Below the pieces are notes generated by a model. The model was not told the DNA's origin. It saw only the letters and a program-made list of their open reading frames with translations, and made no database searches. From Myxococcales bacterium (GTDB taxonomy: Bacteria; Myxococcota_A; Polyangia; Palsa-1104; JAEUJZ01), in assembly GCA_016794505.1 (NCBI GenBank), contig JAEUJZ010000170.1, forward strand, positions 1 through 53,170: 53,170 bases of DNA. Reading direction: 5' to 3'. Positions 1-8,981 of the stretch are shown one piece after another (position 1 is the first letter of the stretch; the number at the start of each line of letters is the position of its first letter). The translations under genes were made by a program, and so were the position numbers.

Positions 1-1
1 C

Positions 2-622
2 CGCCGAATCGCTGATGGGAAGAGAGTCGATGCAGTTTATTGCAAAGACGACTGCCGCGTAAATGCCAGTAAGCAACGCAAGCGCGATCTGCGGAAGCAG
101 ATATTGCTGGACGAGCTGCCCCGCCCGCCGCTGGCCTTCCCCTTTTCGGAGTCCTGGCAGCCGATGTTGGACGAGCTGCGCCGACTGCTCCCCAGTGACT
201 TCTCGCCCGCGGGCTACCGTCTGAAGAGAAAGGGCAGCCTCTTTCCCAATCCGAGGGACCCGCTGCGAGCTGTCTCCGGCGATCTGATCAGCTTGCTGTA
301 CTACCGCTTTGAGCCCTTCGAGCCGCCGTCGGTGCCCCAGACCGGCGAGTACCAGCTGCAGTGGTTTGTGGACGAGGTCGGCTTCCTCGTCGCATTTGAT
401 CAGCCAGAGACTCCGACCTGCTATGTCCCCATCGCCGACCCGCAGGCCCGCTTTCACAACAATCGCGTGACGCACGACAAGGTCTCCGTCCCCGCCTGGA
501 AGCGACAAGTCAAAGCCAAGCTGCGGCCGCTGCGCGCGGAGATCGAACGGGCGAAGGCGGAGGCGGAAGCGGCGGCAGCGGCGGCGGCGCGGGCGAAGGC
601 GGAGGAGGCGAAGAAGAAATAG
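2..622 (+). CDS. Zinc-finger-containing hypothetical protein, 5' end outside window
   Basis: The reading frame is open from the first bases of the window, so the true start lies upstream and the TTG at 104 should not be taken as the start. The visible N-terminal part holds a YCKDDCR motif followed by a Lys/Arg-rich stretch. This is the second half of the small treble-clef-like finger type in which CxxC is followed by CxxxC, and it resembles the finger of the coiled-coil protein at 35483-38260. A globular middle section follows that I do not recognise (FPFSESWQPML, YQLQWFVDEVGFLVAFD). The last 30 residues are Ala/Lys/Glu-rich and probably a short helix or coiled coil. It ends in TAG. Nucleic-acid binding is possible from the finger, but the function is unknown. 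Confidence 0.75.
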   Translation, partial: RRIADGKRVDAVYCKDDCRVNASKQRKRDLRKQILLDELPRPPLAFPFSESWQPMLDELRRLLPSDFSPAGYRLKRKGSLFPNPRDPLRAVSGDLISLLYYRFEPFEPPSVPQTGEYQLQWFVDEVGFLVAFDQPETPTCYVPIADPQARFHNNRVTHDKVSVPAWKRQVKAKLRPLRAEIERAKAEAEAAAAAAARAKAEEAKKK

Positions 623-812
623 GATCGCGAAGTGCTACAGGCAAGGGCCGCTGCAGGTTACGTTTCAGATGAAGGAGCGTCGCTATCTGCTCAATGGTCT
701 CGACAAGCACCTTCACGCCGCGGGCGTTGGCGTCCTGTAGGGCGCTCGGAGGTTACCCGCTGCGTCCTCGGCCAGCGCCAGAGTCCATCGCCTCGTCTTA
801 GTGGACAACAAG

Positions 813-1190
813 CTATCCCAGCGTCGTCGCGAGTTTCATGCCGGGCTTCAGCTCATACACCTCGATGCTGTCGACACGTTCCGGCCACGGGTCCCCATAG
901 GTGTACCCCTCGACCGCGGTCACGTATCCGTCATCCACGTAGACCAAGTATCCAGTCTCCAGCTTTGGCGTATTGAGTCGTGCGCCGACATTGCCCCACC
1001 GCATCGACACGCCGTCTTGGAACCACTTGAGCTCACGCGAGCGCTCGAATTCCGTTAGGAAGCCGGCGCCCGTCAAGGCACGGTCCGTCACATTCAGCGA
1101 GTCCAGGCTTGCAGGGAAGGCAGCAGGGTGCTGTTCCCGATCAGCCAGGAAGCTTCGCAACACCGCTATCTCAAGCTCATTCGGCTTCAT
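813..1190 (-). CDS. Probable immunity protein of the adjacent toxin
   Basis: A 125-residue soluble acidic protein without a signal peptide. It starts 12 bases after the stop of the secreted toxin-like gene on the same strand, so the two are almost certainly co-transcribed. The arrangement, large secreted protein with a C-terminal toxin-like domain followed at once by a small cytosolic protein, is the standard one for polymorphic toxin and immunity pairs. The sequence shows a helical N-terminal half (ELEIAVLRSFLADREQH) and a beta-rich C-terminal half (TGYLVYVDDGYVTAVEGYTY). I cannot assign it to a named immunity family; the role is inferred from position, size and composition. Confidence 0.6.
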   Translation of the reverse strand: MKPNELEIAVLRSFLADREQHPAAFPASLDSLNVTDRALTGAGFLTEFERSRELKWFQDGVSMRWGNVGARLNTPKLETGYLVYVDDGYVTAVEGYTYGDPWPERVDSIEVYELKPGMKLATTLG

Positions 1191-1202
1191 GGCAATACTC
1201 CG

Positions 1203-3638
1203 CTAGGGAATGAAGGCAGTGCTTACTCTCGCCGCACCATCCATGACAGCGCCTCGCACGGTCACGGTCTGTCCTGCGACGTGGATGGTCGTGTGGAAAA
1301 CGCCTTGGACAGCGCCCGTGTCAGCCAGAAGCTGGGTTGCCTCCTCGAGAGCACGGAAGGCAGCCAGCTCATCGCCGCCGAATGCGTCAAGGACGGGGCC
1401 GAGCTTGTGCTTCGCCAGAGATTTCGGTCCGAAGATATGGTTCGCTCCATTGACCACGCGTGGAGTAGCCGCCAGCCTTTCCGCCTCCTTCTTCGCGCGT
1501 TCTTGCGCCTCATGCAAGAGTCGGCGCGCGGCAGCCTCATCGCCGTGCTCGATGACGGACTCCTCTGCCTCACGAATGACCTTCTTGCCGATGGCTTTTC
1601 CGACCGCCTTTTCGCCGGTTCGCACGACCCCGCCAAAGACAGCTCCGGCACCAGGAACGACCGCCGATGCGGCGGCGCTAGCGGCCGCGTCGAAGCCCCA
1701 GCCTCCGACGGTGTACATCTTGTCCTCGGGGGATTTCTTGCGGAACTCGTTTAGCTCGTCAGCAGCTTCGTGGGCCTTCTTCTCCAGGCAGTCCTGCACA
1801 TGATCGAGGCACTGGTGCTTGAAGTCGCTGGCCCAGGTCTTGATGTCCTCTTTGCTGGGCACGACGGCACCGAGGCCGTGGTCGCGCACAACACGGGCAA
1901 GCTGCCCGACGTGCTCTGCGGCCTTCTTGCCGCGGTCGACGAAGCCTGAGGCGATCGGCGAACCTGGCACCGACGCTGTCTGTGGATTGTAGTGATCGCC
2001 CGCGTGATCAGCTTGGGGCGAGGCGTGAGCTGGGCCGACTGCGGACGGATGCGCGGAGGATGTCGGCGGCACTGGCTGTGCGGGGATGCTGGCCGGACTC
2101 GCCACGAGCTGCGGAGCCGACACGGCTGGGCGCGGACTTGACCGTGCGTGCCCGACGCTGGGTGCTGGCCCCGAAGCCAGCGGGGGGGACGCTGGCCCGC
2201 CCAACTGCTGAAGCGAATTGGGCGGTGCTTGCTCGGTATTCGCGCGGCCTGGCTGCGGTGGCGCGATGATCGCACCGAGCGGCAGGCGCAGACCGTCCCA
2301 CTCGCAGTATTCGCCGCTGCGATCGATCCGACCGACGCGCAGATGGGGGCTGCCGTCGAACGGCACAAACTCGCAGGGGTGGCCCCACAGCGGACTCGGC
2401 GGCGCGAGTCGCGGCATCACGCATTCGCGGCTCGGCGGCGGAGCGGGCACGAGACCCGGCGGGCACTGCCTGGGCTGCGGCGGAATGGGCACGCACTGCA
2501 CGACATCTGTCGGCGGTGGCGCACCGGGAGTGGCGATGGCGGGTGGCGCAGGCTGCATGCCCGGCGGACACAACGCGCTGGCCCCCTGCTCATGAAGCGC
2601 GACATCCAGCTTCGGGGTTAGCTCCGGCTTTGGCTTCGGTGGGAAAAGCGGCTTGATGTGTGGGCCGACCTCGAAGCTCAGCAGGCGGAACAGCAGATCG
2701 ACGCGGGTTTCCAGATCCGACTTGGTGAGCATCAGCGTCAGGCCCACGCCGAAGCCAAAGTCCGCGCGTTGCTGCGCTCCGATTGCCAGCGTGCCGGCCA
2801 CGGGAGGAGATAGGTCAACCTTATTGACCGATTCCGCATCAAGCAGCACCGGCCCCCAAGACGGCATCTGCAGGATCGCTTGACCAAAGATCCACAGGTG
2901 CTCACCGAAGGGCACGCGATACCCGGCGTGTGCGCCGAGCTGTAGCGTCCCAGCTCGGCTGATGTGATCGACAAGCACCGTCGCTGCGCCGGACAGTTCC
3001 AGATCGCCGAGTGGATGGCGATACATCACGCTGATCTTGGACAGCGGACCTCGCAGACCGAGCTGGTTGAGGCCGACGAACGGGCCCGCTTGGTACTCGA
3101 ACAGGTATTCTGCGGCGAGCGCTCCGTGCTTGTGAGGATCGCGGAAGAATGGCAACAGAACGCCCTTGGCCGCGACCCACATCGGGCACAATCCCGTCGG
3201 TGTCGGAACTGCTGGCGATGACGCTGGCGAAGAGTTGTCGGAAGACGCCCAGGCCATCGCGAAGCACGAGCCCACACCAACCTCGGCTCGGCCCAAGATC
3301 GGCACGGACATCGCAAACGGCAGCAGCAGCGACGTGCTGCCGTCGGGGGCCTTGGGTCGAATGAACAGCTCCAGCTTCGCGTTCAGCGCGAAGGGGCGAT
3401 CAATCAGCGCGCAGGCGAGTGGTGCAAGTGAACACAGGCTGCCGAACGCGGATCGATGCTGAAAGGCCGCGCGCTGAATCGGCGGCAGCACTTGCGCGAC
3501 GTAGTCAGGCGGCAGGGCTGGCTGCGCTGTCACCGCCGACACCGGCTGCGCAAACCCGGCTCGCGGCAGAATCAGCGCGAGGGCAAGCGCGCATAGAGCG
3601 ATCGCTCGTCGGAAAAACGAAACGTGGGGAGGCATCAC
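1203..3638 (-). CDS. Secreted polymorphic-toxin-like protein with outer-membrane-like N-terminus
   Basis: 811 residues. Residues 1-31 form a Sec signal peptide (RR, hydrophobic core, cut near GFA-QPV). About residues 40-345 look like an outer-membrane beta-barrel or surface domain with alternating hydrophobic strands (ISVMYRHPLGDLELSGAATV). A Pro-rich linker with repeated CPPG segments and Ser/Pro/Ala-rich stretches covers about 345-560. A helical Ala/Gly-rich pre-toxin segment follows (about 560-725). The last 85 residues, from ANHIFGPKSLAKHKLG to RGAVMDGAARVSTAFIP, resemble C-terminal RNase-like toxin modules of the BECR type seen at the ends of polymorphic toxins, including the typical STAFIP-like end. 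A putative immunity gene follows. The toxin assignment rests on layout and motif memory; the exact toxin family is not established. Confidence 0.65.
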   Translation of the reverse strand: MMPPHVSFFRRAIALCALALALILPRAGFAQPVSAVTAQPALPPDYVAQVLPPIQRAAFQHRSAFGSLCSLAPLACALIDRPFALNAKLELFIRPKAPDGSTSLLLPFAMSVPILGRAEVGVGSCFAMAWASSDNSSPASSPAVPTPTGLCPMWVAAKGVLLPFFRDPHKHGALAAEYLFEYQAGPFVGLNQLGLRGPLSKISVMYRHPLGDLELSGAATVLVDHISRAGTLQLGAHAGYRVPFGEHLWIFGQAILQMPSWGPVLLDAESVNKVDLSPPVAGTLAIGAQQRADFGFGVGLTLMLTKSDLETRVDLLFRLLSFEVGPHIKPLFPPKPKPELTPKLDVALHEQGASALCPPGMQPAPPAIATPGAPPPTDVVQCVPIPPQPRQCPPGLVPAPPPSRECVMPRLAPPSPLWGHPCEFVPFDGSPHLRVGRIDRSGEYCEWDGLRLPLGAIIAPPQPGRANTEQAPPNSLQQLGGPASPPLASGPAPSVGHARSSPRPAVSAPQLVASPASIPAQPVPPTSSAHPSAVGPAHASPQADHAGDHYNPQTASVPGSPIASGFVDRGKKAAEHVGQLARVVRDHGLGAVVPSKEDIKTWASDFKHQCLDHVQDCLEKKAHEAADELNEFRKKSPEDKMYTVGGWGFDAAASAAASAVVPGAGAVFGGVVRTGEKAVGKAIGKKVIREAEESVIEHGDEAAARRLLHEAQERAKKEAERLAATPRVVNGANHIFGPKSLAKHKLGPVLDAFGGDELAAFRALEEATQLLADTGAVQGVFHTTIHVAGQTVTVRGAVMDGAARVSTAFIP

Positions 3639-4350
3639 GAACTCCGGGCCTGCAAAAAATCGCGATAGGGCCGCCGGTCACCGCGGCAGCAAGGGGCAGA
3701 GGAAAGAGGGTGGAAGCTACCACATGGATGAGTTCGGTTGCTGGAGGATAACTGCGCGCACCGACAGGCGGCCTGGCCCCCGGCGCCGCTGTTTCGAGCG
3801 CCCGGCAGTGACAGCGCCGGATCCGCGATCGGGCAACGAAAGCCCTTTGGACACGCGGGCCGCGACAGAGCCGAGTCTGGATGCTGCAGATCGTGAGGTG
3901 CTCAACGGCAGCGAGGGCGAGCGGCTTGCGGTTGCGGCCAGATGTTCACAACGCCGCAGAGCCCGACCGAAACGCTGACTCTGGACATGCTCGTCATGCC
4001 TATGTTCAGACCGCGTAGAAGCCAGCCATGCTCATTCCCCGGGCGGCGGAGTGGTGCTTTGGGCGGGTAGAGATCGGAAAAAGGGCTGAGACACAGCAAT
4101 TTGGTACATCCCAGGGACATGGATTCTGCTCAATCTCCGAGTCAACCTTGCGACGCGATCACCGGCGTGCCAGAGAGAGGAGTATTCTTGACCGATGCGG
4201 ACGATCGAGGTCAGTACGAAGGCGCAGGATTGGTAAGACAGGTCGATGGCAGTGCGGGTAGGAGCGGTCATTGCCGTGCTCGCCCTGCGCTGGCCTCAGC
4301 GCTTGGGGGCTGCAGCCCGGGCGATTAGGCCGGCCCTCGATACGTGTGGC
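3639..4350. other. Intergenic, no gene recognised
   Basis: About 710 bases between the toxin-like gene and the NhaR-like regulator. Short open frames on both strands have Arg/Pro-rich compositions typical of shadows in GC-rich DNA, no credible ribosome binding sites, and no recognisable motifs. The segment just upstream of 3638 must hold the promoter of the toxin operon, but I cannot point to clear -35/-10 boxes. Confidence 0.5.
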
Positions 4351-5310
4351 TTAGGACTTGGCGCCCCGCACTGCTCGGCGAACGCTGCTGCGCCGTCGCT
4401 GATGGGGCTCGGTGGCGAGCAGGCGCTTGCGGGCGCCCTCGAGCAGCGCCACCAAGGCGGGGTGGCGGGCCCGGCGCTCGGTCGAGATGGCGTAGTAGCG
4501 CTCGCGCACGCCATCGACGACGCCGACCGGGACCGCGCCGTGCGCATCTTCGACCTCGGCCGCCAGCGCCGCCCGCACGGGGAACAGGCCGTGCCCATTG
4601 GCACCGAAGGACCGCATCATGCCGGCGTCGTCGAATTCGCCAGTGACCTGCACATGCACTTCCTTTTCGGTCAGCCAGCGCTCCAGCAGACGACGCAGGC
4701 TGGTGCCGGAGGCGGGCAGCAGCATCGGCGCCCCCGCTAGCGAGCGCGGAAAGTTCGCGCGATAGCGACCGGCCAGGCGGCGCGCGCCATAGATGACGAT
4801 CTCGGTCTCACCCAGCAGGTGGCCGAAGGCCTTGCTGCTCAGGCCTTCGGGCGGCGGCTGATCCGACAGCACTAGGTGCAAGCGACTGAGCGCCAGATCG
4901 TCGAGCAGGCGCTCTTGGCTGTCTTGGCGAACCGCCACCGGTCCCGGCTCCGTCGAGGACAGCGCAGGCTGCAGCAGACGGTAGGCCAGGGTCTTGGGCA
5001 GGGCTGGTGCTACGCCGACGCGCAGCACACTTCGCAGCTTGGTGCTGTTGCCGCGGGCCATCTCCAAAAGCTCAGACCCGGCCTTGAAGATGTCATCGGC
5101 ATAGCGGGAGATCTCGACCCCAAATGGCGACAGCACCAGTACGCGTCCCTGACGTTGGAAAAGTTCACCGCCCAGGAACTCTTCCAGCGCGTGAAGCTGC
5201 GTGCTCAGCGTCGAGTGGGTCAGTCGAAGCTTGGCCGCCCCCTTGGTCAGCCCGCCTTCGCGCGCGGTGACCCAAAAGTAGTACAGGTGATGGTAATTCA
5301 ACCAGTCCAT
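4351..5310 (-). CDS. nhaR: LysR-family transcriptional regulator, NhaR type
   Basis: 319 residues, the usual LysR length. Residues 1-62 form the winged helix-turn-helix; the opening NYHHLYYFW closely matches the start of E. coli NhaR, and the recognition helix region reads THSTLSTQLHALEEFLGGELF. Residues 90-300 form the periplasmic-binding-protein-like effector domain, with the NhaR-like GEFDDAGMMRSFGANGHGLF segment. NhaR in E. coli is a sodium-responsive activator of nhaA and related genes. Here it is divergent from a Usp gene, with a perfect dyad between them, and a CPA2 antiporter lies 14 kb away, so sodium or envelope-stress control of the surrounding stress genes is likely. The C-terminal tail is Arg-rich. 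Start: ATG at 5310, aligning with the conserved family N-terminus. Confidence 0.9.
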   Translation of the reverse strand: MDWLNYHHLYYFWVTAREGGLTKGAAKLRLTHSTLSTQLHALEEFLGGELFQRQGRVLVLSPFGVEISRYADDIFKAGSELLEMARGNSTKLRSVLRVGVAPALPKTLAYRLLQPALSSTEPGPVAVRQDSQERLLDDLALSRLHLVLSDQPPPEGLSSKAFGHLLGETEIVIYGARRLAGRYRANFPRSLAGAPMLLPASGTSLRRLLERWLTEKEVHVQVTGEFDDAGMMRSFGANGHGLFPVRAALAAEVEDAHGAVPVGVVDGVRERYYAISTERRARHPALVALLEGARKRLLATEPHQRRRSSVRRAVRGAKS

Positions 5311-5355
5311 GGCCCGCCCAATCTATTGGTTCATTCAACAGAACGTCCATCTATT

Positions 5356-5368
5356 TCGACATTGTCGA
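5356..5368. promoter_or_regulatory. Perfect dyad in nhaR-usp divergent intergenic region
   Basis: TCGACA-T-TGTCGA is a perfect 6-bp inverted repeat with a 1-base centre, placed 46 bases upstream of nhaR and about 105 bases upstream of the Usp start. LysR regulators usually bind such dyads between themselves and a divergent target. The same TGTCGA/TCGACA half-sites recur at 8890-8905. Binding by NhaR is inference. Confidence 0.5.
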
Positions 5369-5473
5369 TTTGTCCGCCCTGGCTACTGTCTAAGGTAGCA
5401 GCGAGACCGTCGCGGCGATGGACCGCGAGACGACAAGTGCTGCGCTTTCCCCATGCACAACCAGGAGCAAGCC

Positions 5474-6331
5474 ATGAAACTGCAACCCGAAGAGCGTGCT
5501 GTACTCAACGCCGCGATAGAGGAGCGCTGGGCGGCACGGGCGAAGGCGAGCAGCGAGGCCTTGGCGGCGCGGCATGTGGTCCTTCTAGCCAGCCCCAGCG
5601 AGGGTGCTGAGCAGGAGACCCTGGCTTGGCTCGAGCAGTTTTCCCGACGCGCCAGCCTGCGACTGCGTCTGTCGCTCTATCCCGACACAGCTGACAGGGC
5701 CGCCGGGTCAGACAGGGCGATGGGCACCGCCGCTGACATCTTGCAGGAGGCGGCCCAGCCAGATGTCGAGCTGGTGGTGGTGAGCGGCTTGCCCAGTGAG
5801 CGCGGTCCGGCTTGGCAGCGGCTAGCGTCTACGCTGCTGCGGCGCTGCCAGCGGCCGCTCCTATTTCTTGCGCCGACACCCGCGCAGCCGCTGGTGATGG
5901 CGGCCACGGACTGCTCGGATCCATCGCTGCCCGTGCTGCGAGCCGCCTGGCAGATGGCGGCGGTACTGGGCAGTCAGATCGTGCTAGTGCACAACATCGA
6001 TGAGCGTGCATCGCAGCTCGCCGAGCGCGTCGGCATGCCGCTGTCGCCAGAGCTAGCCGACGTCCTGGCGCTGCGCAGCCAAGAGTGGCTGCAGAACGCC
6101 GCCGCGATCCGCGACGTGGTGATCGCCCGCGATGGGGACAATGCGACCGGGGTCTTGGCAGCGGCCCAGCGCCTGGATGTGGGCCTGCTTGTGGTCGGGG
6201 TAAAGCCCGCGGATCAGGCTCCGCATGGCACGGCCGAGCAGATCCTCCTCAAGACACCACGCTCGGCCCTGTTTGTGCCCCTGGCGCGGGCTGCCGCGAC
6301 GCCGCCCACGCCCGCCCCGGCCACAAACTAG
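5474..6331 (+). CDS. Tandem-domain universal stress protein
   Basis: 285 residues in two Usp (alpha/beta, Rossmann-like) domains. The start at 5474 is chosen because AGGAG sits 6 bases upstream; an ATG at 5453 has no such site. The first half is diverged; the second half opens with LVMAATDCSDPSLPVLRAAW and contains VLVHNIDERASQLAERVGMPLS, a block repeated almost unchanged in the Usp genes at 8982, 15766 and 18095. The C-terminal segment VGVKPADQAPHGTAEQIL replaces the usual G-x2-G-x9-G(S/T) ATP loop, so classical ATP binding is doubtful. The gene ends 32 bases from the convergent Usp gene. Role: general stress survival, cytosolic; ligand unknown. Confidence 0.88.
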   Translation: MKLQPEERAVLNAAIEERWAARAKASSEALAARHVVLLASPSEGAEQETLAWLEQFSRRASLRLRLSLYPDTADRAAGSDRAMGTAADILQEAAQPDVELVVVSGLPSERGPAWQRLASTLLRRCQRPLLFLAPTPAQPLVMAATDCSDPSLPVLRAAWQMAAVLGSQIVLVHNIDERASQLAERVGMPLSPELADVLALRSQEWLQNAAAIRDVVIARDGDNATGVLAAAQRLDVGLLVVGVKPADQAPHGTAEQILLKTPRSALFVPLARAAATPPTPAPATN

Positions 6332-6363
6332 TCGAGCCGTGGGGGGGGCGGCTTGCCGCAGGG

Positions 6364-7320
6364 CTACGCAGCCGCCTGAGCCGTCGATTCGCTGGAGGGT
6401 GGAGCGACAGGGAACAGCAGCACGCTGCGCTGCGCTTCCTGGGTGACGCGGGCGGCGACACCATGACCCCACAGGCGCTGCCAGCGCGAATAGGATCGCG
6501 TGACTCCCACCACAATGAGGTCGGCATCGCACTGACGAGCTGCGTCCAAGATCGCGTGCACCGTGTTGGGTTCGGTCTTTACGACGGTGCCGACGCAGCG
6601 CGACAGGCCTTCGGCTGCTTGGGCCAGGCGGCGCTGCATAAGTTGGGCCTGCAGCGAGGGGGGACCAGCCAGCCAGAGCATCGCGGTTTCCGGTGACAAG
6701 GAAACAAACGACGGCACGACGTTGTGCACAAGCAGCAGATCAGCATGCAGCAGAGCCCCGAACGAGCGCGCTTGGCGCAGCACTGGATAGCGTCGATCGG
6801 CAAGGTTCGTGGCGGCCACGACCACGTTGTGGCTGCGGCCAGGGCGGGCCACCAGCACAGGTACACGGGCGCTGGCCACGATCCGTGTCGCCGTGTTGCC
6901 GCAGTCATGGCACTGCGGTGGCAGCACGATCAGCTCGACGCCCCGCTCGGCCGCGCTCTGCGTCACCGCGTCTACGAAGTCTCCTTCTGAAGAGAGGATG
7001 CGTTCGTCGGGTACTGTCGGCCACAGCAGGGTCGCGCAACGCGCGATGGCAGCTCCGCGCGTCCGCTCTAGGTTCTCGACCCGGCGCAGCGCGAACAAGG
7101 GATCCGGGCGATGGCGTTGACGCCAGTTGGTACGGGGGGGCGCGCAGACCTGTAGAACAAACAGCTCATCACGAAGCCCTTCCGCTAACACCCCAGCCCG
7201 CAGTAGGGCGGAGGCTGGCCAGTGCATGTCCGGGCAGGCAAAGAGCACACGGCGGGAACCCGTCGCACTGGCTGGCATCACACCCAGCGTCGAGGATTGA
7301 ATCGTAGTCGTGGTGCTCAT
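6364..7320 (-). CDS. Tandem-domain universal stress protein, divergent member
   Basis: 318 residues starting at the ATG at 7320, which lies directly behind a near-perfect GGAGGTGATC ribosome binding site; a longer frame to 7371 lacks one. First Usp domain: RRVLFACPDMHWPASALLRAG through ELIVLPPQ and VPVLVARP. Second: NVVVAATNLADRRYPVLRQARSFG through DLIVVGVTRSYSRWQRLWGHGVAARV. The second domain lacks the DCSDP block of its neighbours and has a degenerate nucleotide loop, so this is a separate branch of the family. It is convergent with the Usp gene at 5474 and divergent from the MscS gene at 7612. Confidence 0.85.
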   Translation of the reverse strand: MSTTTTIQSSTLGVMPASATGSRRVLFACPDMHWPASALLRAGVLAEGLRDELFVLQVCAPPRTNWRQRHRPDPLFALRRVENLERTRGAAIARCATLLWPTVPDERILSSEGDFVDAVTQSAAERGVELIVLPPQCHDCGNTATRIVASARVPVLVARPGRSHNVVVAATNLADRRYPVLRQARSFGALLHADLLLVHNVVPSFVSLSPETAMLWLAGPPSLQAQLMQRRLAQAAEGLSRCVGTVVKTEPNTVHAILDAARQCDADLIVVGVTRSYSRWQRLWGHGVAARVTQEAQRSVLLFPVAPPSSESTAQAAA

Positions 7321-7611
7321 GATCACCTCCATAAGCTCGAGGGTACCCGCGTCCATCAAGTAGACAATCACGAAATATTAATAGGATATGTTGTGAATAC
7401 CGACGGATTGGCCATCCTCAGTCTTGGGCCGTGCCATCTAGCTCGCCCACTCCAGAACCACAAGTTACCGCCTTGTCAGGGGGCTGTAAGTCAGGTGATG
7501 GTTCGCTGAAATATGTCGGCCCGATAAACAAATCTGTGTGAAATTTTGGAATGGTCGATGTGTGCAGGGGGGCACTAGCATCTAGTCGAAACGACTGATC
7601 AGGAGCTGGCA
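7321..7611. promoter_or_regulatory. AT-rich divergent promoter region, usp / MscS
   Basis: 290 bases between two divergent starts. It is clearly more AT-rich than the coding DNA around it, with ACGAAATATTAATAGG near 7370 and ATATGTCGGCCCGATAAACAAA near 7512. The latter carries TGTCG and CGATA half-sites like those at other Usp promoters. Exact -10/-35 boxes cannot be fixed by eye. Confidence 0.4.
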
Positions 7612-8844
7612 ATGGGAGATGCACTCTCGGAAGGCGGCGGGGTGGTCTCTCAAAAGAGCCCCTCTGGCGCGATGGCGATGCTGGTGTGCGCGGCCCTGAG
7701 CGCCGCAGGGCTTGCCTATGTGCTGCTGGGCGGGGACGCTTGGCTGCAGACCCGGCTACCGGCGCGACTTGTGCAGCCCAGCCTGTGGGGCGTGCCGCGG
7801 TGGCGCCTGCTGCTGTCGCCTGCTGTGCTGCTGTTTGCCTGGGCCATGGGGTATCTGCTCAGCCGCTGCAGCCGCGGCATCCTGCTTCGGCTGGCGCTGC
7901 GAACCGACAATCGCTGGGACGAGGCGCTGGTCGCTCGCATCGGCGCACCGCTAACGCTGTTCTGGCTACTGCTGTCGATGTATCTTCTTCTGCCTTGGCT
8001 GGAGCTGGCCGCGGCGTTTGATTCCTGGACCAATCGACTGTCGCGAGCGGGCTTCTTGCTGGCGCTGTTTTGGGGCCTGTCGCGCTCGCTGGGTGTCTTC
8101 GGCCAAGCCATTTCCGAGTCAGGCTGGGCCAAGCTGCACGCTGGCACCCTGTCACTGGTTCCGCTGGCCGCGCGCATCGCCAAGGTCGCGGTGTGGGTGC
8201 TGGGCCTGGTCGCCCTGCTGTCCGAGCTGGGCTATCCCATCGCCAGCTTGATCGCCGGCCTGGGCATCGGTGGCTTGGCGGTGGCGCTGGCCGCCCAGAA
8301 GACGGTCGAGAACCTCTTTGGCGCCTTCTCGATCGGCGCGGACCAACCCTTTCGGGAAGGCGACTTCGTCCGGGTGGAGGACTTCGTCGGCACGGTCGAG
8401 GTCATTGGCCTGCGCTCGACCAAGATTCGCACCCTGGATCGCACCCTGATCAGCGTACCGAACGGCAAGCTGGCCGAGATGCGCTTGGAGTCGTACTCGG
8501 CTCGCGACCGACTGCGCCTGGCCTGCACGGTCGGGCTGGTCTATTCCACGACGCCCGCGCAGCTGAGCAGAATCCTTGGCGAGCTGGAGCTTGTCCTGCG
8601 AGCCCAGCCCAAGATCTGGTCGGAAACAGTCGTGGTGCGCTTCAAAGAGTTTGGCGACTCGTCCCTGAATATCGAAGTGATGGCGTGGTTTCAGACGGCG
8701 GACTGGTCTGAGTTTCAGCTCATCCGCCAGAACGTGCTCCTGCAGTTCATGGACGTGGTCAGCCGGGCAGGTAGCTCCTTCGCATTTCCGACGAGAACGA
8801 TCCATTTGGTGTCTGAGACCCAGCTCGCCCCAAGCGACGCTTGA
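7612..8844 (+). CDS. MscS-family mechanosensitive channel
   Basis: 410 residues, inner membrane. Several hydrophobic helices occupy about residues 20-230. The pore-lining helix and beta-domain signature is clear: GLGIGGLAVALAAQKTVENL, then FREGDFVRVEDFVGTVEVIGLRSTKIRTLD and ISVPNGKLAEM. The start ATG follows AGGAG by 6 bases. MscS-family channels open on membrane tension and release osmolytes during hypo-osmotic shock. The gene stands between two Usp genes, 137 bases before the next one, so it may be under the same stress control. It is longer than E. coli MscS by about 120 residues because of extra N-terminal helices, like YbdG/YnaI-type members. Confidence 0.9.
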   Translation: MGDALSEGGGVVSQKSPSGAMAMLVCAALSAAGLAYVLLGGDAWLQTRLPARLVQPSLWGVPRWRLLLSPAVLLFAWAMGYLLSRCSRGILLRLALRTDNRWDEALVARIGAPLTLFWLLLSMYLLLPWLELAAAFDSWTNRLSRAGFLLALFWGLSRSLGVFGQAISESGWAKLHAGTLSLVPLAARIAKVAVWVLGLVALLSELGYPIASLIAGLGIGGLAVALAAQKTVENLFGAFSIGADQPFREGDFVRVEDFVGTVEVIGLRSTKIRTLDRTLISVPNGKLAEMRLESYSARDRLRLACTVGLVYSTTPAQLSRILGELELVLRAQPKIWSETVVVRFKEFGDSSLNIEVMAWFQTADWSEFQLIRQNVLLQFMDVVSRAGSSFAFPTRTIHLVSETQLAPSDA

Positions 8845-8889
8845 GCCCTGGGCGGTTCAGTCTGTAATTTTGTAAATTTCAATAGATCT

Positions 8890-8905
8890 TGTCGATATTT
8901 CGACA
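8890..8905. promoter_or_regulatory. TGTCGA-N4-TCGACA dyad upstream of usp
   Basis: A perfect 6-bp inverted repeat (TGTCGA TATT TCGACA) inside an AT-rich patch that starts about 8867, 77 bases upstream of the Usp start at 8982. Half-sites match the nhaR-usp dyad at 5356. It is a good candidate operator for a shared regulator. Confidence 0.5.
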
Positions 8906-8981
8906 TGGTCTATATGACTTGGCAGCCTTAGGGTAACGGACGGGCTGTGCGTGCTGAAACCCCGGTACGTTGGAGGACGCA

